DNA from: Hymenobacter plasmatis
Lineage (GTDB): Bacteria; Bacteroidota; Bacteroidia; Cytophagales; Hymenobacteraceae
Direction: 5' to 3'
DNA length: 64,000 nucleotides
Assembly: GCF_020711255.1 (NCBI RefSeq)
Contig: NZ_JAJFAW010000005.1
Span: forward strand, 1-64,000
The position numbers and the translations under genes were made by a program. The notes beneath the pieces were generated by a model, which had not been told where the DNA came from, made no database searches, and was given only the letters and a program-made list of their open reading frames with translations. This document shows positions 1 to 10,567 of this stretch, piece after piece; the stretch's first letter is position 1; the number at the start of each line of letters is the position of its first letter.

Positions 1-92
1 GAGTACTTGTCCCATAAGTGCGTGCGAAATTCCAGCCCGGAAAATACACCATCACTCTTTGGGACTATACATCTAAGGGGCAATAATTCAAT

Positions 93-131
93 AAAAAAAG
101 GCCTTTCCTAAGCCGGGGAAGGCCTTTTTTT
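93..131. terminator. Hairpin terminator upstream of gyrB
   Basis: An A-run, a GGCCTT stem with a short loop, and a run of seven T form an intrinsic terminator readable from either side. It probably ends a gene lying left of the window. Bases 1-90 show no recognisable gene. Confidence 0.75.
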
Positions 132-222
132 ATTTCCCGAATTTGGTTCGGGACCATGGGGGATTTGCGAAGAATTCGGAGAAGCTGAAAATAAAAAAAT
201 ACAGGGGCAAAAACCGCAAATA

Positions 223-254
223 TTGACAGAAATGGGATTAAATAAGTACTTTTG
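223..254 (+). promoter_or_regulatory. gyrB promoter (Bacteroidota type)
   Basis: TTG at 223-225, a 21-nt spacer and TACTTTTG at 247-254 match the Bacteroidota -33/-7 consensus (TTG, then TAnnTTTG). Transcription would start near 258-261, leaving a leader of about 55 nt before gyrB. Confidence 0.65.
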
Positions 255-298
255 ATTGTTCAGTACCTAGCAACCCGAAGGGCTGTTTAACGACCTGA

Positions 299-2308
<2,010 letters not shown>

Positions 2309-2323
2309 GCACCACGCCACTGC

Positions 2324-2356
2324 AAAGGCCCGCTGCAAAGCGGGCCTTTTCTTTTT
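2324..2356 (+). terminator. gyrB terminator
   Basis: AAAGGCCCGCT and AGCGGGCCTTTT form a stem around a GCAA loop, followed by a T-rich stretch, 15 nt after the gyrB stop codon. Confidence 0.8.
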
Positions 2357-2380
2357 CAATGAAACGTCATGCAGAGAAAC

Positions 2381-2474
2381 GTCATGCTGAGCGCAGCCGA
2401 AGCATCTCGCTTGTGGTAGTAATCCAATCGTGAGGACGAAGCGAGCGAGATGCTTCGGCTGCGCTCAGCATGAC
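2381..2474. repeat. Long inverted repeat, GTCATGCTGAGC family
   Basis: Two perfectly complementary 30-nt arms (2381-2410 and 2445-2474) flank a 34-nt loop. The arms begin GTCATGCTGAGCGCAGCC. Three relatives occur in the window at 26433-26532, 30295-30379 and 31673-31826, always between genes. As RNA this would fold into a very stable hairpin. Confidence 0.85.
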
Positions 2475-2521
2475 TGCCACATGACGGTATTGAGTGGTGC
2501 TACCCGATATTTATAAACCTT

Positions 2522-2902
2522 ATGCGACAACTGATTTCTTCCGGCGCACCCTGGGAAGCCATCGTAGGCTACTCGCGGGCCGTGCGCGTGGGCAACGTGG
2601 TGGAAGTAGCCGGCACCACGGCTCAGGACGGCGACACCGTGACCGGCTCGGACGCTTATGCGCAAGCCCGGCGCGTACTGGAGAAGATAGGAATGGCACT
2701 AACCGAGGCCGGTGCATCGTTTGAAGATGTGGTCCGCACGCGCATGTTTGTTACCGATATCTCCCGGTGGGAGGAGGTAGGACGGGCCCACGGGGAGGTG
2801 TTTGGGCACATCCGCCCCGCAACGTCCATGGTTGAAGTTAAGGCGCTGATTGACCCGCGGTTGCTGGTTGAAATAGAAGCCACGGCCATTATTTCCACAT
2901 AA
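2522..2902 (+). CDS. RidA (YjgF/YER057c/UK114) family protein
   Basis: This small cytosolic protein belongs to the RidA family; characterised members hydrolyse reactive enamine/imine intermediates released by PLP enzymes to 2-ketoacids. The C-terminal signature [15 protein letters not shown] includes the conserved Arg that binds the substrate carboxylate, and [12 protein letters not shown] lies in the core. At 126 residues the length is typical. It sits alone between gyrB and ppk1, 54 nt ahead of ppk1, with a long hairpin in its 5' region. Substrate specificity cannot be read from sequence, and some relatives of this group act on other substrates. Confidence 0.85.
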   Translation: MRQLISSGAPWEAIVGYSRAVRVGNVVEVAGTTAQDGDTVTGSDAYAQARRVLEKIGMALTEAGASFEDVVRTRMFVTDISRWEEVGRAHGEVFGHIRPATSMVEVKALIDPRLLVEIEATAIIST

Positions 2903-2956
2903 AATAGCCTGAACAGGGCCATTTCCCCGTATTTTGCCCTGTCTTTCCCCGCCACC

Positions 2957-5317
2957 ATGAAGCTCTTCAAATCTGCCGACCTTATTCGTAAAAGCAAGTA
3001 CATCAGCCGCGACCTGAGCTGGCTGCGCTTTAACTACCGCGTGCTCGACCAGGTGCAGGACCCCAACCGAGCCCTGTTTGACAAGCTCAAGTTTCTGGCC
3101 ATCACCAGCTCGAACCTGGACGAGTTTTTCATGATTCGGGTCGGGTCGCTGTACAACTACCTCGACTACGGCAAGGAGCGGATTGACTATTCGGGCCTAC
3201 GGGAGCTGCCGTTTCGGCGCAAACTGCTTGATTTCGCGCACCGCTTCGTGAACGACCAAAGCCTGACCTATCTGAACGAGCTGAAGCCCAACTTCGAAAA
3301 GAACGGCTTCAACATCCTCAAGATGGCGGACCTGACCGAGCTGGAAGTGAAGAAGGTGGACGGCTTTTTCAAGAACACCGTGTTTCCGCTGCTTACGCCC
3401 ATGGTGTACGACGCCTACCACGGCTTCCCGCTGATGATGAACCAGATGCTCATCTTCGGCGTGGTGACGCGCATCGGCAACGGCGTGGCCGTGGGGCTGG
3501 ACGGCGAAGCCGAGAAAGGGCAGGAGCGGCTCACCTTCGTGCAGATTCCGCAGAACCTGACCCGTTTTTTTGAGCTCAACCGCAAAGACAAGGTCATCTT
3601 CGTGCCCATCGAGGAAGTGGTGCGAGAGTTTTTGCCGCGCCTATTCCGCAACGTGGAGATTGTGGCGGCCAACCTGTTCCGCATCACCCGCAACGGCGAC
3701 TTTACCCTCGAAGAATCCGACGACATCGACAACGACTTCATCAAGGAAATCCAGGTTGGGCTAAAAACCCGGAAGCGCGGCCGCGTGGTACGGGTAGAAG
3801 TCGAGCCCAACGCCTCGCCGGTACTGATGAACGTGCTGCGCGAGCGGTGGAATATCGATAATGGTAACGTATTCGTTATCAACTCGCTGATTGACCTGAA
3901 AGGTCTGTGGCAGATTGTGCGCCACCCCAACTTCCGGGGCAAAACCGCTAAGTTGCCCTCGCCGGTGGCCCCGCTGAGTTTGCCCGAGGGTGCCGAGGAA
4001 AACATGTTTGAGTACCTCAAGACGCACGACGTGCTGCTGCACCATCCCTACAACAGCATAGAGCCCATGGTGCGGCTGCTGGAGCAGGCCGCCGTGGACC
4101 CGCACGTGCTGGGCATCAAGCAAACCATCTACCGGCTGGCCGACGACTCGCGCGTATCGGCCGCGCTGCTGAAGGCGGCGGAGAATGGCAAGCACGTCTC
4201 GGTACTCTTTGAGGTGAAGGCGCGTTTTGACGAGGAGAAGAACATCCGCGAAGGAGCCCGGCTGGAGAAGGCTGGCTGCTTCGTGATTTATGGGGTGAGT
4301 AAGTACAAGACGCACACCAAGCTCCTCATGATTATCCGCAAGGAAGGGGAGAAGGTGACGCGCTACGTGCACATCGGCTCGGGCAACTACAACGAGCAGA
4401 CCTCGCGCCTGTACACCGATGTGAGCCTGCTCACGACCAACGACGTGTATGGCCACGATGTGTCGGAATTCTTCAACGTTATCACCGGGCACTCGCAGCC
4501 CGACGACTACGAGTACCTCATCACGGCACCCAAAGACATGCGCCAGCAGCTCATCCACCTGATTCGGGAGGAAGTGAAGCACGCGAAAAAGGGCCTGCCC
4601 AGCGGCATCGTGATGAAGATGAATTCGCTCGAAGACAAGGAAATCATCGACGAGTTTTACAAGGCCGCGAAGGCCGGCGTGCCCATCCGGTTCATCGTGC
4701 GCGGCATCTGCTGCCTGCGCCCGGGCCGCCCGGGACTGAGCGACAACATCGAGGTTCGCAGCATTGTGGGTGAGTACCTGGAGCACACGCGGTTGTTCTA
4801 TTTCCACCACGGCGGCGAGGCCCGGGTGTACGCCGGCTCAGCCGATATCATGGTGCGTTCTTTTGACCGCCGCATCGAAGCGCTGTTTTTGATTGTTAAT
4901 CCGCAGCTTAAAAGAGAGGCCATTAATATTCTGATGATGAATATGATGGATAATCAAAACAGCTACGTGATGCGCGAGGATGGCGCTTACATTCGCCAGC
5001 ACCCGGCCCCCGGCGAACCGGTGGTGAACGTGCACCGGGACTTCTTCAAGCGCGACGAAGCCCAGCTGGCCACGGCCTCGCCCGAAGGCCTGCTGGCCCT
5101 GCTAGACGTACAGGCCCAACGCCGGGTCGACGCAGCTGTAGCCCTTGGAGTGGCTGAAGAAGCCGCTGCCCAAGCTGCTCTCGAAGCCAGCGAAGCAGCA
5201 GGAGACGATTCCTTCGGCGAAGGAGAAGAAGTTGAGGTCGAGGTGTGCGAGGACGACGCTACGCCCGTAGGTCATATCGATGAGGAAGGTGTAGGGGAGT
5301 TGGTCGTTCCGAGCTAA
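2957..5317 (+). CDS. ppk1: Polyphosphate kinase 1
   Basis: PPK1 polymerises the gamma-phosphate of ATP into inorganic polyphosphate. The N-terminal domain carries ISRDLSWLRFN and SSNLDEFFMIR. The catalytic phospholipase-D-like halves carry YVHIGSGNYNEQTSRLYTD, holding the histidine that is autophosphorylated in the family, and FYFHHGGEARVYAGSADIM. At 786 residues it is about 90 longer than typical PPK1; the excess is a C-terminal acidic, Ala/Glu-rich tail (last ~75 residues, with EGEEVEVEVCEDD). It converges on a Ppx/GppA phosphatase, the opposing activity, across a nested palindromic region. Confidence 0.94.
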   Translation: MKLFKSADLIRKSKYISRDLSWLRFNYRVLDQVQDPNRALFDKLKFLAITSSNLDEFFMIRVGSLYNYLDYGKERIDYSGLRELPFRRKLLDFAHRFVNDQSLTYLNELKPNFEKNGFNILKMADLTELEVKKVDGFFKNTVFPLLTPMVYDAYHGFPLMMNQMLIFGVVTRIGNGVAVGLDGEAEKGQERLTFVQIPQNLTRFFELNRKDKVIFVPIEEVVREFLPRLFRNVEIVAANLFRITRNGDFTLEESDDIDNDFIKEIQVGLKTRKRGRVVRVEVEPNASPVLMNVLRERWNIDNGNVFVINSLIDLKGLWQIVRHPNFRGKTAKLPSPVAPLSLPEGAEENMFEYLKTHDVLLHHPYNSIEPMVRLLEQAAVDPHVLGIKQTIYRLADDSRVSAALLKAAENGKHVSVLFEVKARFDEEKNIREGARLEKAGCFVIYGVSKYKTHTKLLMIIRKEGEKVTRYVHIGSGNYNEQTSRLYTDVSLLTTNDVYGHDVSEFFNVITGHSQPDDYEYLITAPKDMRQQLIHLIREEVKHAKKGLPSGIVMKMNSLEDKEIIDEFYKAAKAGVPIRFIVRGICCLRPGRPGLSDNIEVRSIVGEYLEHTRLFYFHHGGEARVYAGSADIMVRSFDRRIEALFLIVNPQLKREAINILMMNMMDNQNSYVMREDGAYIRQHPAPGEPVVNVHRDFFKRDEAQLATASPEGLLALLDVQAQRRVDAAVALGVAEEAAAQAALEASEAAGDDSFGEGEEVEVEVCEDDATPVGHIDEEGVGELVVPS

Positions 5318-5338
5318 TTCACCTTGCCATGCCGTGGG

Positions 5339-5501
5339 AACCTCACCCCCGGCCCCTCTCCAATAGAGAAGGGAGCCACGGCGCAACATTTTAGTTCAAT
5401 TCCTGAAAACCAAAAGTCCCAGCTCAATATTGAGCTGGGACTTTTCATTTGGTTACCTTCAGGCTCCCCTCTCTTTTGGAGAGGGGCCGGGGGTGAGGTG
5501 T
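5339..5501. repeat. Outer inverted repeat between ppk1 and ppx
   Basis: Arms at 5339-5377 and 5462-5500 are complementary over about 36 of 39 positions; the core is CCTCACCCCCGGCCCCTCTCC. The arms enclose the perfect palindrome at 5412-5445. The element lies between two convergent genes. Confidence 0.8.
5412..5445. terminator. Perfect 34-bp palindrome, bidirectional terminator
   Basis: The 34 bases are exactly self-complementary, starting AAAAGTCCCAGCTCAAT and ending in TTTT, so either strand gives a stem with a short U-run. It would end both ppk1 (+) and the ppx gene (-). Its centre holds two AGCTCAAT motifs head to head. Confidence 0.75.
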
Positions 5502-5519
5502 CCCTCAGCGCGTCCGCAG

Positions 5520-6518
5520 TTACTCCAACTGCTCGGCGTGCTGATTCTGCATGTCGGGCACGGGGAGATGGGCGGGATGGCCGGTTTCGGGATGCGGGTT
5601 GAGCTCATCGAAGAAGTCTTCGAACAAGGATTGGAGCATGCCATCTTTCAGCCCAATGTCGGGCACGAGCATGCTGTTGATGCCAGCCCACTCCATGGCG
5701 GACAGGTAGATGTGGCCGGCGGGCACAATGACATCGGCCCGGTCGGGGTTGAGCATGGCCACGTTCACGCGTTGTTCCATGCTCAGGCCGGAAAGGCGCG
5801 TGAGGATGGTGTCGATGCTGCGCTTGGTGATGGGCCGGTTGGGCGCGGCGGGCGAGAGGCTGTAGATTTTGTTGATGTTGCCGCCCGTGCCGATGGCCCG
5901 GGTGACGTGGTGCTTGCGGGACTGCTCGCGTACCCAGGCTTCCATGCGGGCCCAGAGGTCGGTTTGGGCGTCGGTATTGGCATCGCCGCTTTCTTCCTGC
6001 TGCATCCGCCGAATGGAGCCGATTTCGAACGACTGAGCCGCCACCTTGCGGCGGTCGTGGTATATGTTGAATTCGGTACTGCCACCGCCTACGTCGATGT
6101 GCAGGTAGTGCTTGTTGTCTTCCAGCAGGTGTTCGATGACGCGGTTGATGAAAAAGGCTTCGTCCTGGCCGTCAATTACCTTGATTTCCATGCCCAACTC
6201 CTGCTGCACACGGGCCTTAATGGCGGCTCCATTGCTGGCCGACCGCATTGCTGAGGTGGCACACACCAGGTAGTGGCAGACTTCGTGCACCTCCATCAGC
6301 AGCTTCAGCGAGTGCAGAAACTTTACAAATTTCTCTTCCTTGGCCGGTGAAATCTTGCCGGAGGCAAACACATCTTCGCCCAGCCGCATTGGGAAGCGCA
6401 CGTACTCCACGCGCTTGAGCCGGTAGCGTCCTTCGTAGTAAAGCACCGCGGAAATCTGGCACCGCACGGCGTTGGACCCTATATCAATGGCGGCAAGTTT
6501 GCGAAGCGGATAGTTCAT
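5520..6518 (-). CDS. Ppx/GppA-family phosphatase (exopolyphosphatase type)
   Basis: This sugar-kinase/Hsp70-fold phosphohydrolase removes terminal phosphate from polyphosphate or the gamma phosphate of pppGpp. The first phosphate-binding loop IDIGSNAVRC is at residues 11-20 and the second, HIDVGGGSTEFN, is mid-protein. The start at 6518 (MNYPLRKLAAIDIGSN) places the loop at the usual distance; an in-frame codon at 6584 would add 22 unconserved residues. At about 332 residues it is the short form, without the C-terminal domain of E. coli Ppx. The convergent ppk1 suggests polyphosphate is the substrate, but PPX and GPPase activity cannot be separated by sequence alone. Confidence 0.85.
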   Translation of the reverse strand: MNYPLRKLAAIDIGSNAVRCQISAVLYYEGRYRLKRVEYVRFPMRLGEDVFASGKISPAKEEKFVKFLHSLKLLMEVHEVCHYLVCATSAMRSASNGAAIKARVQQELGMEIKVIDGQDEAFFINRVIEHLLEDNKHYLHIDVGGGSTEFNIYHDRRKVAAQSFEIGSIRRMQQEESGDANTDAQTDLWARMEAWVREQSRKHHVTRAIGTGGNINKIYSLSPAAPNRPITKRSIDTILTRLSGLSMEQRVNVAMLNPDRADVIVPAGHIYLSAMEWAGINSMLVPDIGLKDGMLQSLFEDFFDELNPHPETGHPAHLPVPDMQNQHAEQLE

Positions 6519-6717
6519 AAGCACGAAATTACGGTACAATAGCTGCGGGCTACGCTTTAATTCCTTGAGCCTAGCAAGTCCCATTTGTCCTGCCCACGGC
6601 TACACCAATGGCGCTCAAGTTGCTGAGTGGGCTTTGGTCAACGGTAGAAATGCAGCTCGCGTTTTGCTTTCAAAAGCACGGTATCTGCAGCAGAACGTTG
6701 GATTTTAGCTCAATTTT

Positions 6718-9700
6718 CTACTTATCGATGCGGAAGCCCAGGCCGAATTGGATAAGCGTACTTTCAGCTGACTGCTGATAGGACACTGAAAGGGCCAGCG
6801 TTTCCACTACCGGGGCTATGTAGAAGCCCGCGCCGTAGCCGCTGTGCCAGCCATCGGTAGAAGCAGCCTGGAAGTACACACGGCCCTGGTCGTAGAAGCC
6901 AAATACGCCGTAGTAGAAGGGCAGGAAGCTGTTTTTGACCTGACCCAGGGCAAAGCGCAGCTCGGTGTTGTAGTACAGGCTGGCGTCGCCGCTGAAGCGG
7001 TTGCGGTAGTAGCCCCGCAGGTTTTCGGTTTGGCCCAAGCTGGCAAATTTGTAGAACGGAATGTTCGAATCGGGGCCGTAGTTTTTGGCGCCGCCGCCTT
7101 TCACCACCAGCGTGATGGGAACGCCGATTTTGGCAGTGCCATAGTACTCGGCGAAGGCTTGAGTTAGGCCGAAGTTACTCATGGTATCGTTGAGCTGGCG
7201 GTAAGAGTCGTGCTGCACGCGGATGCGGACACCGCGCTGGGCGAAGCTGGGGCGGTTACGCAGGTCCAGGTCAAGCACGGCGTTTAAGCCCAGCAGCTGC
7301 TGAGGATTGGTATTGGCCCGGGCCCGGTTGGATAGCTCCAAATTAGTGGTGCCCAAGTAACTGTTGCCGGCGAAGCTGCTGGTGTAGTCTTCGTAGGTGG
7401 GGCCCACGCGGAGGATGCTGCGCTGAAAAAACGTGCGCTCCACGAAGGCATTGAGGGTATAGCCGCGGTAGCGGGCGTTGTAGAACTTGTTGTCGTACTG
7501 GTCCTGGCTGAAGGCGGTATTGTTGCCCAGCCCAAAGAAGCGGTAAAAGGGGAAGTAGTTACCGTAGCGGACCTCGGCGCCTACATCCACTTTGCCAATG
7601 GCGTAGCGGTGGCGGGTGCTGGCCGTGACCTGAAACAGACCATTGGAGCTGCCCTGCACGTTGAACTGGTACATGTTCTTGTAGCCGGGCTTGCGGAAGC
7701 CCTGGCGCAGGAAGGTGACACCCGCCCCGGCCCCGAAGCCGTCGTTGGCGTTGTAGAACAGTGAGATGCTGGGCCGGTAGCTGTTGTACTCAAACTGCTC
7801 CCGGTCGTAGGCATTCACGCCCACGCTAGAGCTGGTGTGGTTGTCGGATTCGGGGCCCAGGTGCAGGTCGGTGTCGGGCACGTCGTACACTTTGGTGAGG
7901 GTACGCAGGCCGGCCGCGTGCGAGTCGTCGGTGATGCGGTCTTTGCCCTCGCCGCCGATTACGCGCACCAAAATGCTGTGGCTGCCGCCGTCGCCGGTGA
8001 CCGTAAATACGTCTTTCCCGTCGAGGCCGTACAGGCATACTTCGTCGGTTTCGTTGGGCTTGAATGTACGGTCGAACAAGGCCGGACCATTGGCTGCTTC
8101 GCCCTCTTTGGCCTTGTCAAACATCTGCACCCGCACCTGCCCATCAGGCATCCGGTTGACCTGAAATACCTCGCTTTTGTTGCTGCCTACCACGTCCACC
8201 CGCTTGGCCAGCAGGAGGTAATATTCGTCTAGTGCTTTGGGCAAGGTTTGGATTCTGGACTTCAACTTTCGGTTGATGTCTTTGCCGGATAGGGGCTGAA
8301 CTTCAGATGGTAGCTTGGCCGTTGCTTCGTCGATAACGGCGGGTGTCAGCTTGGCCTGGAGGTACTTCCCTGCCTCTTGCCACTGCTCCCGGCTCAGGCC
8401 CTGGAGCAGAAACCGGTCGAGGTGCCGCGCGGGCCAGTTAAGGCTTTTGAGGTCGTGAAACTCGTCCTCGAAATCCTCGATGCTGGGCACGGCCCACTCC
8501 CGGTTGGCGATGTAAGTGAGCAGGCCGTTCCACAGGGTAAAAGACTGGTCGCGGTCGCGGGGAATGGGGCGGTAGAGAATGCCGCCACCGGGCTGCTTGA
8601 AGCCAGCCCACTTCCAGTTGTCTTCGTGTTTGCCGAAGTCGGCCACCAGCATATCAAAGGCCCGGGCCCGGGCCAGACCGGGGGCGTCCACCCGGTTGTC
8701 GTGGTCCTTGAAGAGCTTGCGGAAGAGACCGAAGCTGCGGGTTACTTCGTCGGAGTTGCCAAACCCAGCCAGGTTGGCTTTGGGGTCCTTGGGGCTTTCC
8801 TCGAGGGTACCCAGCAGGCCGGCGTATTGCTCCCGGTAGGGGCCCAGCTGCTGGTTGTCGGGCAGGCGGAACAGGCGGGGCCGGGCGTGCAGGATATCCG
8901 TCTGGTCGAGCAGGTAGCCGATGGGCAGGTTGGAATAAGGGTTGGCCGTGGCCGTGATGTCGCGCAGCACATCGGACGCAATGGAGTTGCGCAGCTCCGG
9001 GGGTAGGATTCGCGTCACGTCCTTATCCACCGACCGGAACACGTATTCCGAACTATCGTTGGCAATGAGCTTGAGGGAAGTCGTCTGCCGACCGCCGCCC
9101 TTGCCATAGGGATGCAAGCCGCCTTTTTCGGTGGCCAGGTCCAGCGTGGGCACGGCCACGGGCTGCAGCCAAGAAGAGCGGTAGAGGTCGCCGAGGAGAA
9201 AGCGCTTTGTGGGCCCAGCCTTGTACTCCGGGCCGGGCACTACAGTAGTAGTAGCCTGAAACGGGGCGTCGGGTTTGCTTTCGGCAACTGTTTTGGTAGC
9301 GCCAGGGCACTGGGAGATAAACGGATTGACCGGGGCCTTGCCGCCCGCCCCATCGGTGCAGGCCGAACGGAATAGCGTGCCGGTGTAGGCATCCTGGCCT
9401 GGCTGGCTCCCCCCGCCAAACGTGTGGAAATGCGTGGTGACGGTACCGTCGGCAAAGTATTCGAGGGTGGTGTATCCTTCTTTGCTTTCGTTGTAGAGCG
9501 ACTCCTCGTTGGCTCCGACGTGCTCACTCTCTACAAAGCTGCCGCTTACGATGTGGTAGTTGCCCTGAAAGGGCGTGAGCTGCAGGCTGTAGTCGTGGGC
9601 AGCGGCGTACACCAGGCCGGGGTTGCTTTGCAGGGTGTTCAGCAGTTCCTTGCTCAGCTCCTGGTAGCGCGGGTTGGCCAGGTCGCGGGGGCTGCCCACG

Positions 9701-10440
9701 TTCTGGCGGTAGGCGGCGTAGATGGTACCCAGCACCGGTGGGCTCAGGTGCCGCGAAAGGGGCTGGCGGCCGCCATACTCCCCATTGCTGAGGACGGGGT
9801 GGTGGCCCACTAGCAGCACATTTTTGTTCTTGGTGTCGTCGAGAATGTCCTGGAGCTGCTCCCGAAATTCCTCTTTGGTCAGGGTTTTGCAATCGGTGTC
9901 GGGCGCTTCGGGCCGGTCATACGGGTGCGTGAACCAGGGCGTGTTGAGCGCCACGAGCCGAACCAGCGGGGCTACGTCCACTACCTCGGGGCCCGGGCAT
10001 CCATTGGTCGGAATGAAAGCGTTTTGCCCCGGTAGCTGCTTCTCAATGTATTTCTCCAGGCGGCGCACAGCCTTGAGGCCTGTGGGGCCGGAGTTGGCCC
10101 AATCCTTATCACCGGGCAGGAAATAAATTTTGCCCTGTGGCAGGCCTTTTACCAGCCCAATTAGCGCATCGGCGCGGCTGTGCTCGGCCTCCGCCAGGGC
10201 CGTATCGCCTTTGGCGGCCAGTCCCGTGTTGCCCACGATATCGCCGAGGTGCACCACCGTAAAAGGACCAGTCTGCTGTTCCAGCGTTTGGCGCAATAGC
10301 TTGAGGTGCTCGGTGGGTAAACTGGCCTGAGCGGTATTGCCTAGCAGAAAAACGGTGTGGGCGGGAGCGGAAACCTGGGCGTTAGCAGTGCCTGCCAGCA
10401 GCAGCGAGGCTGCTAGTAAAAGTGAGTAGATGCGACGCAT
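6718..10440 (-). CDS. Metallophosphoesterase fused to Omp85-type outer-membrane barrel
   Basis: This 1240-residue protein starts with a signal peptide (RRIYSLLLAASLLLAGTANA). Residues ~25-350 form a calcineurin-like phosphoesterase with GDIVGN, PGDKDW (in place of GNHD), GHHP and AAHDYSLQ (in place of the usual GHxH). Residues ~420-840 form an unassigned middle region. From ~860 to the end it resembles a 16-strand Omp85/BamA barrel, with LRGYYRNRFSGD near 1140 matching the VRG(F/Y) motif of the family and a C-terminal strand ending FGLGFRIDK. I see no POTRA repeats. The likely role is an outer-membrane phosphohydrolase displayed or secreted through its own barrel; substrate is unknown. Similar fusions are annotated in Bacteroidota, mostly uncharacterised. 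It is followed on the minus strand by ppx. Confidence 0.8.
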   Translation of the reverse strand: MRRIYSLLLAASLLLAGTANAQVSAPAHTVFLLGNTAQASLPTEHLKLLRQTLEQQTGPFTVVHLGDIVGNTGLAAKGDTALAEAEHSRADALIGLVKGLPQGKIYFLPGDKDWANSGPTGLKAVRRLEKYIEKQLPGQNAFIPTNGCPGPEVVDVAPLVRLVALNTPWFTHPYDRPEAPDTDCKTLTKEEFREQLQDILDDTKNKNVLLVGHHPVLSNGEYGGRQPLSRHLSPPVLGTIYAAYRQNVGSPRDLANPRYQELSKELLNTLQSNPGLVYAAAHDYSLQLTPFQGNYHIVSGSFVESEHVGANEESLYNESKEGYTTLEYFADGTVTTHFHTFGGGSQPGQDAYTGTLFRSACTDGAGGKAPVNPFISQCPGATKTVAESKPDAPFQATTTVVPGPEYKAGPTKRFLLGDLYRSSWLQPVAVPTLDLATEKGGLHPYGKGGGRQTTSLKLIANDSSEYVFRSVDKDVTRILPPELRNSIASDVLRDITATANPYSNLPIGYLLDQTDILHARPRLFRLPDNQQLGPYREQYAGLLGTLEESPKDPKANLAGFGNSDEVTRSFGLFRKLFKDHDNRVDAPGLARARAFDMLVADFGKHEDNWKWAGFKQPGGGILYRPIPRDRDQSFTLWNGLLTYIANREWAVPSIEDFEDEFHDLKSLNWPARHLDRFLLQGLSREQWQEAGKYLQAKLTPAVIDEATAKLPSEVQPLSGKDINRKLKSRIQTLPKALDEYYLLLAKRVDVVGSNKSEVFQVNRMPDGQVRVQMFDKAKEGEAANGPALFDRTFKPNETDEVCLYGLDGKDVFTVTGDGGSHSILVRVIGGEGKDRITDDSHAAGLRTLTKVYDVPDTDLHLGPESDNHTSSSVGVNAYDREQFEYNSYRPSISLFYNANDGFGAGAGVTFLRQGFRKPGYKNMYQFNVQGSSNGLFQVTASTRHRYAIGKVDVGAEVRYGNYFPFYRFFGLGNNTAFSQDQYDNKFYNARYRGYTLNAFVERTFFQRSILRVGPTYEDYTSSFAGNSYLGTTNLELSNRARANTNPQQLLGLNAVLDLDLRNRPSFAQRGVRIRVQHDSYRQLNDTMSNFGLTQAFAEYYGTAKIGVPITLVVKGGGAKNYGPDSNIPFYKFASLGQTENLRGYYRNRFSGDASLYYNTELRFALGQVKNSFLPFYYGVFGFYDQGRVYFQAASTDGWHSGYGAGFYIAPVVETLALSVSYQQSAESTLIQFGLGFRIDK

Positions 10441-10567
10441 AAAAACAGAATATAGGCTCTCTTACGGCTGTTCAACCAAAAAGTAAGGCCGTAGTTGCGC
10501 GATGCTCCGCAGTAACGCCTTGCCCAAAGTCAGCCCGAATGCCAGCTCAACTGTTATTTATACCGAG

